A stretch of 21,349 nt of DNA from Candidatus Peregrinibacteria bacterium CG11_big_fil_rev_8_21_14_0_20_46_8. Its GTDB lineage: Bacteria; Patescibacteriota; Gracilibacteria; UBA1369; UM-FILTER-53-11. The notes beneath the pieces were generated by a model. That model was not told the origin of the DNA, did no database searches, and saw only the letters and a list, made by a program, of their open reading frames with translations. How positions within the stretch are numbered: the first letter of the stretch is position 1; every line of letters starts with the position of its first letter. Position numbers and translations under genes: made by a program. The DNA lies in contig PCVQ01000001.1 in the NCBI GenBank assembly GCA_002796025.1, forward strand, positions 1 to 21,349. Direction: 5' to 3'. Shown here piece after piece: positions 6,907-15,395 of this stretch.

Positions 6907-7311
6907 ATGAATCGGAAGACTCATGCCTACCACACCCTGATCAAACACCTCATACTTGGAATGTTCCTTATTCCGCTCGCAATATTTGCTTTTTACACAT
7001 TAGGTACGCAATTTGGTCCAGCACAAATTGATGGAAAGGGAGGATACGAGCGCTCTTTTCAACATCCCTTTATTTGTCAGTCCAGGGTGCTTACTGAAGG
7101 AGTAAGCGAGTACTACTGTAATGGTGCAGAGTTTGCGAGTTCTCTCCTAAGGGATTTCGTTTTTTGGGGTCCCCTTTTCTTTCTCTTTTACTGGCTGCCA
7201 CGATACCTGGCCTTTTCAGCCTTATTTTTGATCGGAGCATACATCTATAAAAAACAATTTCTTCAAAAAAGTGATCATAAATGTAGTCCGTGTCGCATAA
7301 CCGGTGATTAA
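6907..7311 (+). CDS. Small membrane protein of unknown function
   Basis: 134 residues with a hydrophobic segment at about 12-34, an approximately 50-residue polar loop containing Cys57 and Cys71 (a possible disulfide if the loop is outside), and a second long hydrophobic stretch at about 84-112 that could be one or two membrane helices, then a basic cytosolic tail with a CSPC pair. I recognise no family. It lies 20 bases after the protease gene and 32 bases before the ABC exporter on the same strand, so it may be cotranscribed with either. Confidence 0.6.
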   Translation: MNRKTHAYHTLIKHLILGMFLIPLAIFAFYTLGTQFGPAQIDGKGGYERSFQHPFICQSRVLTEGVSEYYCNGAEFASSLLRDFVFWGPLFFLFYWLPRYLAFSALFLIGAYIYKKQFLQKSDHKCSPCRITGD

Positions 7312-7343
7312 CCGTCACACAAAAAGATATTGAAAATAAAAAT

Positions 7344-9107
7344 ATGGATATTCCTCGAACTCCAATCAGTTTTTTGCTGTTCATTTTAAATGAAAGCCGA
7401 AGATTAGTACTTGGGTCTATTGCGGCCGTATTTGCTGGCGCTTTATTGGGTGGTGCATTTCATCTCACCATCAAAGAGTTAACAGATGCCGCGGTTATTG
7501 CCAGCGAGCAAAATTTTTCCAGTACATCGCTGCGCACACTCTGGCTGTGGATTATTGCGCTCCCTTTCATTTATTTCATTTCAGAAACCGTATGGCGAAT
7601 AAGCGGCTTTTTAGGCATGCGGATTATTACAAACAGCAGAGCACATACCGAAAAAATGCTTTTTCAATACTTAATTGATCATAGTATTAATTACTTTAAT
7701 AACCGCTTTGCAGGCGCGCTTATTAATAAAATTGGCAATGCTTCTGCCGGCATCGAAAGTATGTTTGGCGCTTTTTTATGGCAATTTCTGCCGGTAATAT
7801 TACAAATTATTATCGATACAGCCATTCTTTTATTTATTAACGTCTGGCTCGGTCTCGCACTTATTGCCTGGACGATTCTCTTTGTGAGTTTAAATTATTG
7901 GATGGTGCGCAAAAAAAAACATCTCTCGTATGCTGTTGCAGAATCAGGCTCCATTATGCGAGGCGCGATGGTCGATACCGTTACAAACATTGCAATTGTG
8001 CATGCAACCGGCCATCACGAATATGAACGAAAATTTATTTGGAATTATATTCATGACGTGCAAAGAAAGCATCTCAAAAGCTGGCGCGCATCAGAATGGA
8101 TTCTTTTTGCAAATGGCATTCTCATTGCAATTTTTATGCTGGGGATGCTTGCAATAACCATTTGGCTCATAAGCATTGGTGCAACATCGATCGGCAGTCT
8201 CGTACTTATTATTACAATGATTATCGGGCTGCAGGGCTCACTCTTTTTTATTGGTTCAAAAATGACCAATACCATCGATGATTATAGCCAAATTCAAGAA
8301 GCTCTTATGGAGCTTATTATTCCTTATGAAATCCGTGATCGGTCTGGTGCAGTAGCTTTGAGTGAAACGCAGGGTACTATTGAATTCGCCAATATCTCAT
8401 TTGCATATAATGGCCATCCGGTCTTTCAAAATTTTTCACTACGCATTGAGGCAGGGCAAAAAATCGGTTTAGTTGGCGTTAGCGGTGCGGGAAAATCAAC
8501 ATTAATACATTTGCTTCTTCGGCACTTCGAGGTAGATAGTGGCCGAATATGTATTGATAAAAAAGACATACGCGATCTCACACGCACCAGTCTTCGCAAG
8601 AACATTGCATTTGTTCCACAAGATGTAACGCTATTCCATAGAACAATTGCAGACAATATCCGCTATGGACGTCTCGATGCAAGCGACACTGAAGTCGAAG
8701 ATGCTGCGCACAGAGCACAGGCACATCACTTTATCCAAGCCTTACCAAACGGCTACTCCACATATGTGGGTGAGCGCGGCATGAAATTAAGCGGCGGACA
8801 ACGCCAGCGCATTGCAATAGCTCGGGCCTTTCTTAAGAATGCGCCGATTCTCATTATGGACGAAGCGACCAGCTCGTTAGACAGCGAAAGCGAACTGCAT
8901 GTACAAGCTGCACTAGGAGAACTGATGCAAGGCAAGACGGTATTGGCAATTGCGCACCGGCTATCGACACTCCGCGCTATGGATAGAATTATCGTTTTAG
9001 ATAAAGGACGTATAATAGAAGATGGAACACATGACGAACTCGTAGACCAAGGTGGTCTGTATGCCGAACTTTGGCGCCATCAAGTTCAGGGATTTATTGG
9101 TGAATAG
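7344..9107 (+). CDS. ABC exporter half-transporter (MsbA/LmrA type)
   Basis: A complete 587-residue half-transporter with the membrane domain first (six hydrophobic segments between about residues 22 and 305) and the ATPase domain second: Walker A GVSGAGKST (378-386), Q-loop VPQD, signature LSGGQ (482-486), Walker B ILIMDE (502-507) and switch His538 in AIAHRLS. It will act as a homodimer exporting a lipid, lipid-linked glycan, peptide or drug; the sequence does not say which. In a glycan region a lipid-linked substrate is reasonable but inferred. No Shine-Dalgarno motif precedes the ATG. Confidence 0.93.
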   Translation: MDIPRTPISFLLFILNESRRLVLGSIAAVFAGALLGGAFHLTIKELTDAAVIASEQNFSSTSLRTLWLWIIALPFIYFISETVWRISGFLGMRIITNSRAHTEKMLFQYLIDHSINYFNNRFAGALINKIGNASAGIESMFGAFLWQFLPVILQIIIDTAILLFINVWLGLALIAWTILFVSLNYWMVRKKKHLSYAVAESGSIMRGAMVDTVTNIAIVHATGHHEYERKFIWNYIHDVQRKHLKSWRASEWILFANGILIAIFMLGMLAITIWLISIGATSIGSLVLIITMIIGLQGSLFFIGSKMTNTIDDYSQIQEALMELIIPYEIRDRSGAVALSETQGTIEFANISFAYNGHPVFQNFSLRIEAGQKIGLVGVSGAGKSTLIHLLLRHFEVDSGRICIDKKDIRDLTRTSLRKNIAFVPQDVTLFHRTIADNIRYGRLDASDTEVEDAAHRAQAHHFIQALPNGYSTYVGERGMKLSGGQRQRIAIARAFLKNAPILIMDEATSSLDSESELHVQAALGELMQGKTVLAIAHRLSTLRAMDRIIVLDKGRIIEDGTHDELVDQGGLYAELWRHQVQGFIGE

Positions 9108-9124
9108 CGCTCCAATTCCTAAGG

Positions 9125-9152
9125 TTGACATCGTATAAGAACAAGATATGAT
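9125..9152 (+). promoter_or_regulatory. Strong sigma70-type promoter upstream of the orphan gene at 9182
   Basis: -35 TTGACA (9125-9130, perfect), 16-base spacer, -10 TATGAT (9147-9152). Expected transcription start about 9159, giving a leader of roughly 23 bases before the ATG at 9182; no Shine-Dalgarno motif is seen in it. Confidence 0.7.
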
Positions 9153-9181
9153 TTAAAACCTTACTTAAATTCATCATAACT

Positions 9182-9790
9182 ATGGGAAAAAATCCGGACA
9201 TGACACTAGGCACTTTTGTAGAAGTACACGATGGAAACGGCTATCATTTTGGCAAAGTTGCGACAACCATTAAAAGTAAAGACATTCACGCTGCGGACGT
9301 GACAATTGGAGCCGGAGGGGCACGGCTGCGCGATGTTCCGGTAGACAAACTTACAGCGCTTAATACACAGAATGAGCGACTAGAAGCTATAGAGCGACAG
9401 CGGCGCCAAGGAATATTGCAAAGTGTGTTGGAATTGACTCGCACCTTTAATACAACTCTTTGGGCATTTGCAGAAGTCACAGGTAGGCTAAGAAATGACG
9501 CACAACTCACAAAACACAACTCCGGTATCTATATTGTTACAGGAGTATACAGCGGCAACGGAGCGCATCCTCCTTTTTCTGATGCTATCAAAACAGATCC
9601 ATGGGCCTTTCAATCTCCAGAATCACTTGCCAGACTTCTAAGAGAAAGGCATCCGCAGGGTTTGCCAAACATTCCGGAAAAAAGCCATGATCTTCCGGGC
9701 ACAACTCATGGTCAATTGGTCGGATACAAATGTACGGAAGTACCCGATCCATATACCTCTCTTATTGATTGGGAAACCATGCGCATTTGA
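9182..9790 (+). CDS. Hypothetical protein, 202 aa, own strong promoter
   Basis: I do not recognise the family. The N-terminal 55 residues look like a small beta-barrel (VEVHDGNGYHFGKVATTIK), followed by a helix rich in Glu, Arg and Gln (about 60-95), then a mixed region with IYIVTGVYSGNGAHPPF and a DPW motif. There is no signal peptide or membrane segment, so it is probably cytoplasmic. It stands alone between the ABC exporter and the phosphate transporter, behind a near-consensus promoter that suggests high expression. About 156 bases follow before the next gene, with no convincing terminator. Confidence 0.65.
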   Translation: MGKNPDMTLGTFVEVHDGNGYHFGKVATTIKSKDIHAADVTIGAGGARLRDVPVDKLTALNTQNERLEAIERQRRQGILQSVLELTRTFNTTLWAFAEVTGRLRNDAQLTKHNSGIYIVTGVYSGNGAHPPFSDAIKTDPWAFQSPESLARLLRERHPQGLPNIPEKSHDLPGTTHGQLVGYKCTEVPDPYTSLIDWETMRI

Positions 9791-9946
9791 AATAAAGGCC
9801 TCTTCTATGATAATCTTTTTGCAATTCCGGTCTTTAAAAATTAGTGAACTCATTGCAAGTAGATAACAATCTTTATAGAGTTTTCTCAGAAGATTCCTAA
9901 AGGTTTTTATCCGCAAGGATAGCACTTTTATTTCCTAAACATACAT

Positions 9947-11497
9947 ATGGGAACATTCGAACTGCTGGCAGCTGCATGCCTGATTTTTCTTGCAGCAGGC
10001 GATCTTATCGTAGGCGTGGTAAACGATGCCGTTAACTTTATGAATTCGGCAATTGGCTCAAAAGTAGCAACGCGGCGGATAATACTGCTCGTTGCCGGTC
10101 TGGGATTAATTATCGGCGCCACGTTTTCCGATGGAATTATAGAAGTTGCACGTAAAGGAATTTTTAACCCCGGGATGTTTACTCTCGCAGAAGCAGTTAT
10201 GCTTTTTACGGCAGTTGCCATTGCAGACATAATTTTACTCGACCTCTACTCTTCATTTGGCCTGCCGACATCTACAACAGTTTCCGTTGTGTTTGAGCTG
10301 CTTGGAGCGGCATTAATTCTGGCATTTTGGAAATTCGGTTCGCTCGCATCGGCGTGGGAAGTCATCAATTCTGCTACCGCACTCAAAATAGTACTTGGCA
10401 TTTTGCTTTCAATTGTTATCTCTTTTTCCGTTGCCATAGTCGTGCAATTTATCACGCGCTTCATTTTCTCGTTCGATTACAAAAAACAGTTTCAAAAATG
10501 GGGTGCGCTGTGGAGCGGAGTTGCCATGACGTCACTGGTCTTCTTCATTTTGTTTAAAGGAAGCTCACACGCCACATTTATGACCCCTGAATTGAAACAA
10601 TCGATCAATGAAAATGTTACCAATGTAATATTATTTTCATTCGTATCGTTTACGGCGCTGTCGTTTATTGCACTCCGCTTCTTCCGGTTAAATATTTTGA
10701 AAATTATCGTTTTAATCGGGACCGGAGCACTTGCCATGGCCTTTGCCGGCAATGATCTGGCAAATTTCATCGGCGTTTCTGTAGCGGGTGTGAATGCATT
10801 TCTGGGCGCGGATTTGACCGGTAAATTGCCGACTCCCACTTGGGTAGTTTTAGCCGCGGGCATTGTGATGAGCGTGACACTATTTCTATCCAAAAAAGCA
10901 AATACCGTCACAGAAACAGAAATTGCACTCGCAAGTCATAGCAAGACGATTAAAAATCATTGGAAGGCGAACATCGTTGTGGAAAAATTTGTTGCGAATT
11001 TTTCCGCATTTTTTGAAGGATTCAAAAAAATATTACCGGCACGCTTGCTGCAATTCATCAAACAACGATGGGAGACCGACGGTGCGCATCGCAACGAACA
11101 CGACTTCGACATCATGCGTGCAGCGGTCAATGTGATGACAGCAGCGGCATTGATCTCGGTAGCAACCTCGTATAAGCTGCCGCTTTCTACAACATATGTG
11201 ACCTTCATGGTTGCAATGGGAACAGCACTGGCCGATGGCGCATGGGACCGCGACTGCGCCGCATACCGGATCACCGGCGTTGCCACGGTCGTGGGCGGCT
11301 GGTTCGTAACCGCAGCTGTCGCCTTTACCATGGCTGGAATAACAGTCACAGCGCTATATTTTGGCAGAACGATCGGCTTAATTACTCTCCTCTGCCTTGT
11401 TGCGGTTATTATGTGGAAGCTCGTTCATGTACACAAACGACAGGAGCTAAAACGGCGGGCTGCTAACAGTATCGAAGCCGTAAAACAGCCGCTCTAA
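9947..11497 (+). CDS. Inorganic phosphate transporter, PiT (PHO-4) family
   Basis: A 516-residue multi-spanning membrane protein with the two inverted PiT signatures: VNDAVNFMNSAIGSK (from about residue 25) and GNDLANFIGVSVAG (268-281), plus PLSTTYVTF near 412 and GLPTSTTV near 105. A hydrophilic, cytosolic linker of about 80 residues (318-398) separates the two halves, as is usual. It imports phosphate by ion symport. ATG 9947 is chosen because the hydrophobic first helix starts at once; there is no Shine-Dalgarno motif. The stop codon overlaps that of the convergent gene, so the two genes share bases 11494-11497. Confidence 0.93.
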   Translation: MGTFELLAAACLIFLAAGDLIVGVVNDAVNFMNSAIGSKVATRRIILLVAGLGLIIGATFSDGIIEVARKGIFNPGMFTLAEAVMLFTAVAIADIILLDLYSSFGLPTSTTVSVVFELLGAALILAFWKFGSLASAWEVINSATALKIVLGILLSIVISFSVAIVVQFITRFIFSFDYKKQFQKWGALWSGVAMTSLVFFILFKGSSHATFMTPELKQSINENVTNVILFSFVSFTALSFIALRFFRLNILKIIVLIGTGALAMAFAGNDLANFIGVSVAGVNAFLGADLTGKLPTPTWVVLAAGIVMSVTLFLSKKANTVTETEIALASHSKTIKNHWKANIVVEKFVANFSAFFEGFKKILPARLLQFIKQRWETDGAHRNEHDFDIMRAAVNVMTAAALISVATSYKLPLSTTYVTFMVAMGTALADGAWDRDCAAYRITGVATVVGGWFVTAAVAFTMAGITVTALYFGRTIGLITLLCLVAVIMWKLVHVHKRQELKRRAANSIEAVKQPL

Positions 11498-12612
11498 GTT
11501 TCCCGCGCTGCAAAAACCGCTCCACTTATTTGAGCAAATTCGGATTTGCGAATGGTCCCCTCAAGCTGACAGCGAACGGTACCAAAGCGGGTTGGAATAT
11601 TTCGTGCAAAGGCGGCTTGCATAATTTTACCGTACCGAATTTTCTCTGCATCGTTTAAACTGCCCAATCCATCGGCGTCGATACAAAGTTCGTTCAATGT
11701 AGATACGCTTACCTCCTCCTCTTCAAATTCTACATTGAGTGCGTTCAATAAAACTTCATAAATCTCGATGCGCTGCGGCACACGACGCCGAATTTCACGC
11801 GGAATAATTCCGTGCTCACGGGCAGCATTTTGACAATCGCTGTTACTCAATCCTCCTTCACAGCCGCGCTCTTGCAAGGCAAGTGCTGAGCGTGCTAAGT
11901 CAGAGAGTGTGAGGCGTTGGCCACGACGAAAACTTACCGTTTGATCATGACGAAAAGTACGCAATGTTTTGTGCTCAAGCATAATCGCAAAAAGTTGAAC
12001 GACAGGCTGATAGAGCGCGGAACTTTCATGAACATCAGCCAGCTGCAAAGTATCGGGCACTAGCTCTAACTGTGCGGCCTGATGCTCTTCCGGCGTCACT
12101 TGTTCTGGCGGTGTTTCTTGTTGCTCCGGCGGAGTTTCCTCTTCTCCAGCAGGCCGTACATCTTCCGTTGGCACCGCTACCGACACAGTCTGTCCTCCCC
12201 CTCCGCCCCCCGTAGCATTTGCACTGACCGCATCGGTACTTTCACAATGATTTGCTGTACTTGGCGGAGTAATGGTGACGGCATCGCTTGTGGTCCAATC
12301 CAGCTGTGTATAGTTAGCATTTTCAGCATCCGGAAAGCAGCGCACGGTAAGGCCGGCATCATTTTGCAAATTGATTTTATCAAATGAATATACGATAACA
12401 CGGTCTCCGGTACCCTTTGTAATTGTTACATAGTTATCTGCAATCACGATCGTATCCACTGAAGAATTGCGGCTAATTCGCAAATTCAGATCGAGCGATT
12501 CAAGATAAATATTATAGTCTTCCTCAAAGACTACCTCTGCAAAGGCGCCTTGGGATGCAAAGAGCATACTACAGACCACTGTGATGAGAAGTCCAAGCCG
12601 CTTGAGGTGCAT
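11494..12612 (-). CDS. Secreted surface protein with SLH-like C-terminal repeats
   Basis: 372 residues with a clear signal peptide (basic MHLKRLG, hydrophobic core, AFA cleavage motif ending at residue 25). A beta-rich domain (about 26-130) is followed by a run of six Gly (135-140) and a Pro/Glu/Gln linker with repeated TPPEQ (about 150-175). The C-terminal half has two segments that resemble S-layer-homology repeats: one with HGIIPREIRRRVPQRIEIYE, another with IPTRF and TIRKSEFAQI. Four or more Cys may form disulfides. I infer that the C-terminus anchors the protein to a cell-surface polymer while the N-terminal domain is displayed. The family of the N-terminal domain is unknown to me. The -10 box lies 7 bases from the ATG. 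Confidence 0.7.
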   Translation of the reverse strand: MHLKRLGLLITVVCSMLFASQGAFAEVVFEEDYNIYLESLDLNLRISRNSSVDTIVIADNYVTITKGTGDRVIVYSFDKINLQNDAGLTVRCFPDAENANYTQLDWTTSDAVTITPPSTANHCESTDAVSANATGGGGGGQTVSVAVPTEDVRPAGEEETPPEQQETPPEQVTPEEHQAAQLELVPDTLQLADVHESSALYQPVVQLFAIMLEHKTLRTFRHDQTVSFRRGQRLTLSDLARSALALQERGCEGGLSNSDCQNAAREHGIIPREIRRRVPQRIEIYEVLLNALNVEFEEEEVSVSTLNELCIDADGLGSLNDAEKIRYGKIMQAAFARNIPTRFGTVRCQLEGTIRKSEFAQISGAVFAARET

Positions 12613-12619
12613 ATGTAGG

Positions 12620-12625
12620 AGTATA
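12620..12625 (-). promoter_or_regulatory. -10 box (TATACT) for the secreted SLH-like protein
   Basis: TATACT on the reverse strand, 7 bases before the ATG at 12612, implying a leaderless transcript. No good -35 hexamer; a short dyad TACTC-T-GAGTA (12635-12645) lies near the -35 position and may bind a regulator. Confidence 0.45.
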
Positions 12626-12696
12626 TCAAACTTTTACTCTGAGTAGATATTTATGTGCCGAAGATGCCAATGTGGCCTCAAGCTCATGACGACACC

Positions 12697-12725
12697 TTGA
12701 CATATTCCATAAAATGCTTTAAATA
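12697..12725 (+). promoter_or_regulatory. Promoter for the Cys-rich exported protein
   Basis: -35 TTGACA (12697-12702, perfect), 17-base spacer, -10 TAAATA (12720-12725). The ATG at 12733 follows 7 bases later, again a leaderless arrangement, and this decides the start in favour of 12733 over the upstream in-frame codon at 12655. Confidence 0.6.
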
Positions 12726-12732
12726 TAGAGGC

Positions 12733-13971
12733 ATGAAACGATCAAAATTAGCACTTCTCGGTGGCACAGCCCTTCTGGCAGCGGCAGTTGCAGGTAAAAA
12801 ATTTGCATGTTCAGAAGCAGCCTCTCCCGCACCTTCTTCAACATCTATCACAAAACATGATCCAACTTGGCATACCATTAAACCTGAAACGATAACATCG
12901 ACCGCCAAAGAGGCTTCGGTTCCGCAAATTCGCACCTCTTCGCGCACAGAAGCTTTACATAAACTACAATCTGCTTGCGATGATTTTTTTAATGCACCGG
13001 AAGGTGAAGCCGGAGCTATCTTTGATGCGTACACAGAAATTGGGAATGCACTTAATAAACTTACAACGGCTACAAGTACTGCAAGCGGCGACAAAGTACC
13101 AACAAATCTTGAAGATGCTTGCCAACTTAACTCTTCACTTATCAAGCGAATACTTGGCACTGGTGCACAGCGCGATATACGCATGGCGCCTAAAGTTATT
13201 GATTTTATTGACCAAGGATGCCGAGGCCCTGAGCAAGACTTTATAGACCAAAAACATGCAGAAATAGATATTCAAAAAGAGCGTGCGCTTGCGGACTGCC
13301 GCGACCTGCCACTTGAGACCCCAGAAGCAACAGAAGATTGCAAAAGAGATGCCATACTTACATGGGGCGAATGCGCAAAAGCTGTCTGCGGGGACGACAG
13401 CGACTTTAAAAAATTCTTTGACTGTACACGCCAATCGCCTGCAATGAAGCCATGCGATGATACAAAGAAAGCAGAAAAAAAAGCGTGCAGTGAAAAATTT
13501 GGAGAATCTCGGAGCGATTGTCAATTAAATGCGAGTACAGATGCTTCTAAACAGCGATTAGTAGTATTTGATGAGGCCGATGAATATTTTAACGCCTGCA
13601 GAAAAACCGCTGCGCGTGATGAATACAGCGGCATCGATTTTTCAGAATTAGTAGAAAAATCTGCTCAATATAAAGCGAATATTATTGTTTCTACCGCGCT
13701 AGGCGTAGAAGGCGGCCATATTCCAAGTCCCGAAGAGCTGGATGAATATATTATGCTCATTAAAGAAATCGTATTAAATCAGGATGAATTGCTTGGACCT
13801 CTTGCTCAAAAATTAGGCGCAGATAAAGAAGCGGTGCGTAAAAGATATGTTAATGATTTTGCTGATAAATTGGAGGCACTTGCGAAGAAAGATGAAAAAG
13901 ATCCAAGGATGCAGAGCATTATTCGCCGCATGAGTATATTGCGTCGGCTTGCAGACATTTTCGCTCGATAG
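12733..13971 (+). CDS. Exported Cys-rich protein of unknown function (412 aa)
   Basis: The N-terminus MKRSKLALLGGTALLAAAVA is a typical signal peptide or single anchor helix. A Ser/Thr/Pro-rich linker follows to about residue 60, then a helical body with many Cys between about residues 100 and 300, several in spaced pairs (DCRDLP, DCKRDA, ECAKAVC, DCTRQS, PCDD, ACSEKF, DCQLN). This points to multiple disulfides outside the cytoplasm, or a metal-binding helical repeat. The last 120 residues are charged helix without Cys. I recognise no family. The start at 12733 is chosen because it begins the signal peptide and sits 7 bases after the -10 box. It is divergent from another secreted protein. Confidence 0.75.
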   Translation: MKRSKLALLGGTALLAAAVAGKKFACSEAASPAPSSTSITKHDPTWHTIKPETITSTAKEASVPQIRTSSRTEALHKLQSACDDFFNAPEGEAGAIFDAYTEIGNALNKLTTATSTASGDKVPTNLEDACQLNSSLIKRILGTGAQRDIRMAPKVIDFIDQGCRGPEQDFIDQKHAEIDIQKERALADCRDLPLETPEATEDCKRDAILTWGECAKAVCGDDSDFKKFFDCTRQSPAMKPCDDTKKAEKKACSEKFGESRSDCQLNASTDASKQRLVVFDEADEYFNACRKTAARDEYSGIDFSELVEKSAQYKANIIVSTALGVEGGHIPSPEELDEYIMLIKEIVLNQDELLGPLAQKLGADKEAVRKRYVNDFADKLEALAKKDEKDPRMQSIIRRMSILRRLADIFAR

Positions 13972-14001
13972 GCCTACTGATCTGAGCTAGCCAGCTTCCA
14001 C

Positions 14002-14030
14002 TTGCCAAATCCGCGCAAACCTATCACAAT
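14002..14030 (+). promoter_or_regulatory. Weak candidate promoter for the phosphoramidate operon
   Basis: -35 TTGCCA (14002-14007), 17-base spacer, -10 CACAAT (14025-14030). It lies in the 90-base gap before the first gene of the operon. The -10 matches consensus at only four of six bases, so this is tentative. Confidence 0.25.
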
Positions 14031-14061
14031 AGCATGCCGTATACCTGTGTGGCGCGGAATT

Positions 14062-14877
14062 ATGGATGAACCTAAAGCAAAAAACGTACAACAGTGGACT
14101 GCAGAACCTGCTGGAGCAATTTACGCGCAATCGCCGCGCGGAACAAAAGAGTTTTTTGACCAAGTAGAGGCTGAGCGCTATCGGCAGCAGCCGTGGACGC
14201 GCGAGCTAATTGCGGATTTGGAGCCGGCCGGAAAACGCGTTTTAGAAGTTGGAACCGGACTCGGTACCGACCACATACAATTCGCGCGGCTTGGTGCGAT
14301 CGTAAGCGGAATCGATTTAACACCCACTTCCATTGAGATGACAAAAAAGCGGATGGAGATGGAAGGGCTGCATTCTGACCTTCACATTGCAGATGCTGAA
14401 GCGCTCCCATTTGAAGATAATACTTTCGATATCGTCTACTCTTTTGGCGTGCTCCACCATACGCCGGACACACAAAGAGCAATTCACGAAATTTGTCGGG
14501 TTCTCAAGCCGGGCGGCACGGCACTTATTACTCTATATAATCGCCACTCTGCATTTGTTGCGCGTATTTGGCTGCCGTGGTTTGTGCAGCGTATGCTTGG
14601 AAATCCCGCTACATGGGAGTCACGCGTGCAAGCAATTGAGGAAGGCGGCGCCGAACATGCACCACTGATTAAACTATACTCAAAAGGCGAGGTGGAATCC
14701 CTCTTTACACAATTCACAAAATTCCAGCATAGACGCGAGCACCTTGGACTTGGAAATCACGGCAGCAAAGCTGAAAAACTAGAAAAGATATTTTCCAAAT
14801 TTCCCTTAATGAATAGCATATATAATGCGGTGGGACGGTATGCCGGCTGGTACCATATAATACATGCTGCAAAATGA
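14062..14877 (+). CDS. Class I SAM methyltransferase, first gene of phosphoramidate operon
   Basis: 271 residues from ATG 14062 (MDEPKAKNVQQW); a TTG further upstream would add 20 residues without family support. A standard Rossmann-fold methyltransferase: motif I VLEVGTGLG (60-68), acidic Asp85 for the SAM ribose, YSFGVLHHT (126-134) and VLKPGG (147-152). The region after residue 170 is the variable substrate domain. Its stop overlaps the next start (ATGA). In C. jejuni two such enzymes (Cj1419, Cj1420) are implicated in O-methylating the phosphoramidate; the presence of two here, flanking the kinase, suggests the same division of labour. Which of the two corresponds to which cannot be decided by eye, and methylation of a sugar instead is possible. 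Confidence 0.85.
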   Translation: MDEPKAKNVQQWTAEPAGAIYAQSPRGTKEFFDQVEAERYRQQPWTRELIADLEPAGKRVLEVGTGLGTDHIQFARLGAIVSGIDLTPTSIEMTKKRMEMEGLHSDLHIADAEALPFEDNTFDIVYSFGVLHHTPDTQRAIHEICRVLKPGGTALITLYNRHSAFVARIWLPWFVQRMLGNPATWESRVQAIEEGGAEHAPLIKLYSKGEVESLFTQFTKFQHRREHLGLGNHGSKAEKLEKIFSKFPLMNSIYNAVGRYAGWYHIIHAAK

Positions 14878-15395
14878 AACCACTTAAATCGGGCTCACTC
14901 ATCTGGATTACCGGACTTCCCGGCGCTGGCAAAAGCACCCTCGCGCGCGAAGTCTATAAGTTATTAAAGGATGTGCGTCCAACAGTCCTGATGGACGGCG
15001 ACGCATTTCGTGAAGTTATGGGTAACGACCTCGGCTATAGCCCTGAAGACAGGAGAAAAAATGCCTTCCGACTGGCACGCATGAACAAATATCTTGTTCA
15101 ACATGGAATTACTGTGGTGTGTGCGACAGTCTCTCTATATAAAGATGTACATGATTGGAATCGCGAACACATAGAGCACCTGGTCGAAGTCTTTATAGAA
15201 GTGCCCAAAGATATTTTGCGCGAGCGCGATCAAAAAGGTTTATATACTAAAGGCCATTCAGGAGAAATTAAGGATGTCATTGGTATTCATCAAGCGTATG
15301 ATATTCCAGAAAATGCCCACATGATTATTAAAAACAGCGGCGATCTGCAATCCCTGCTGAATCACGCATCATCTATTATTAACCACATTTCATGA
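14874..15395 (+). CDS. APS-kinase-like kinase, probable cytidine diphosphoramidate 3'-kinase (Cj1415-like)
   Basis: 173 residues, the full length of an APS kinase: P-loop GLPGAGKST (14-22), DGD (41-43), and the RDQKGLYTK lid motif (118-126) that binds nucleotide. It differs from sulfate-assimilating CysC in having SLYKDVHDWNREHI (87-100) where CysC usually has an ISPYRADR-like stretch; I recall the WNR form from capsule-locus homologues such as Cj1415. In C. jejuni that enzyme phosphorylates the 3'-hydroxyl of cytidine diphosphoramidate, making a PAPS-like donor. No ATP sulfurylase is in the window, and the glutamine kinase, cytidylyltransferase and amidohydrolase of the same pathway are downstream, so this role is preferred over sulfate activation. 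It overlaps both neighbours by ATGA. Confidence 0.82.
   Translation: MKPLKSGSLIWITGLPGAGKSTLAREVYKLLKDVRPTVLMDGDAFREVMGNDLGYSPEDRRKNAFRLARMNKYLVQHGITVVCATVSLYKDVHDWNREHIEHLVEVFIEVPKDILRERDQKGLYTKGHSGEIKDVIGIHQAYDIPENAHMIIKNSGDLQSLLNHASSIINHIS

Noticed and set aside
14856..14861. TATAAT before the APS-kinase-like gene as an internal promoter
   Set aside because: It lies in coding sequence of the methyltransferase, and no acceptable -35 is found at 16-18 bases upstream.
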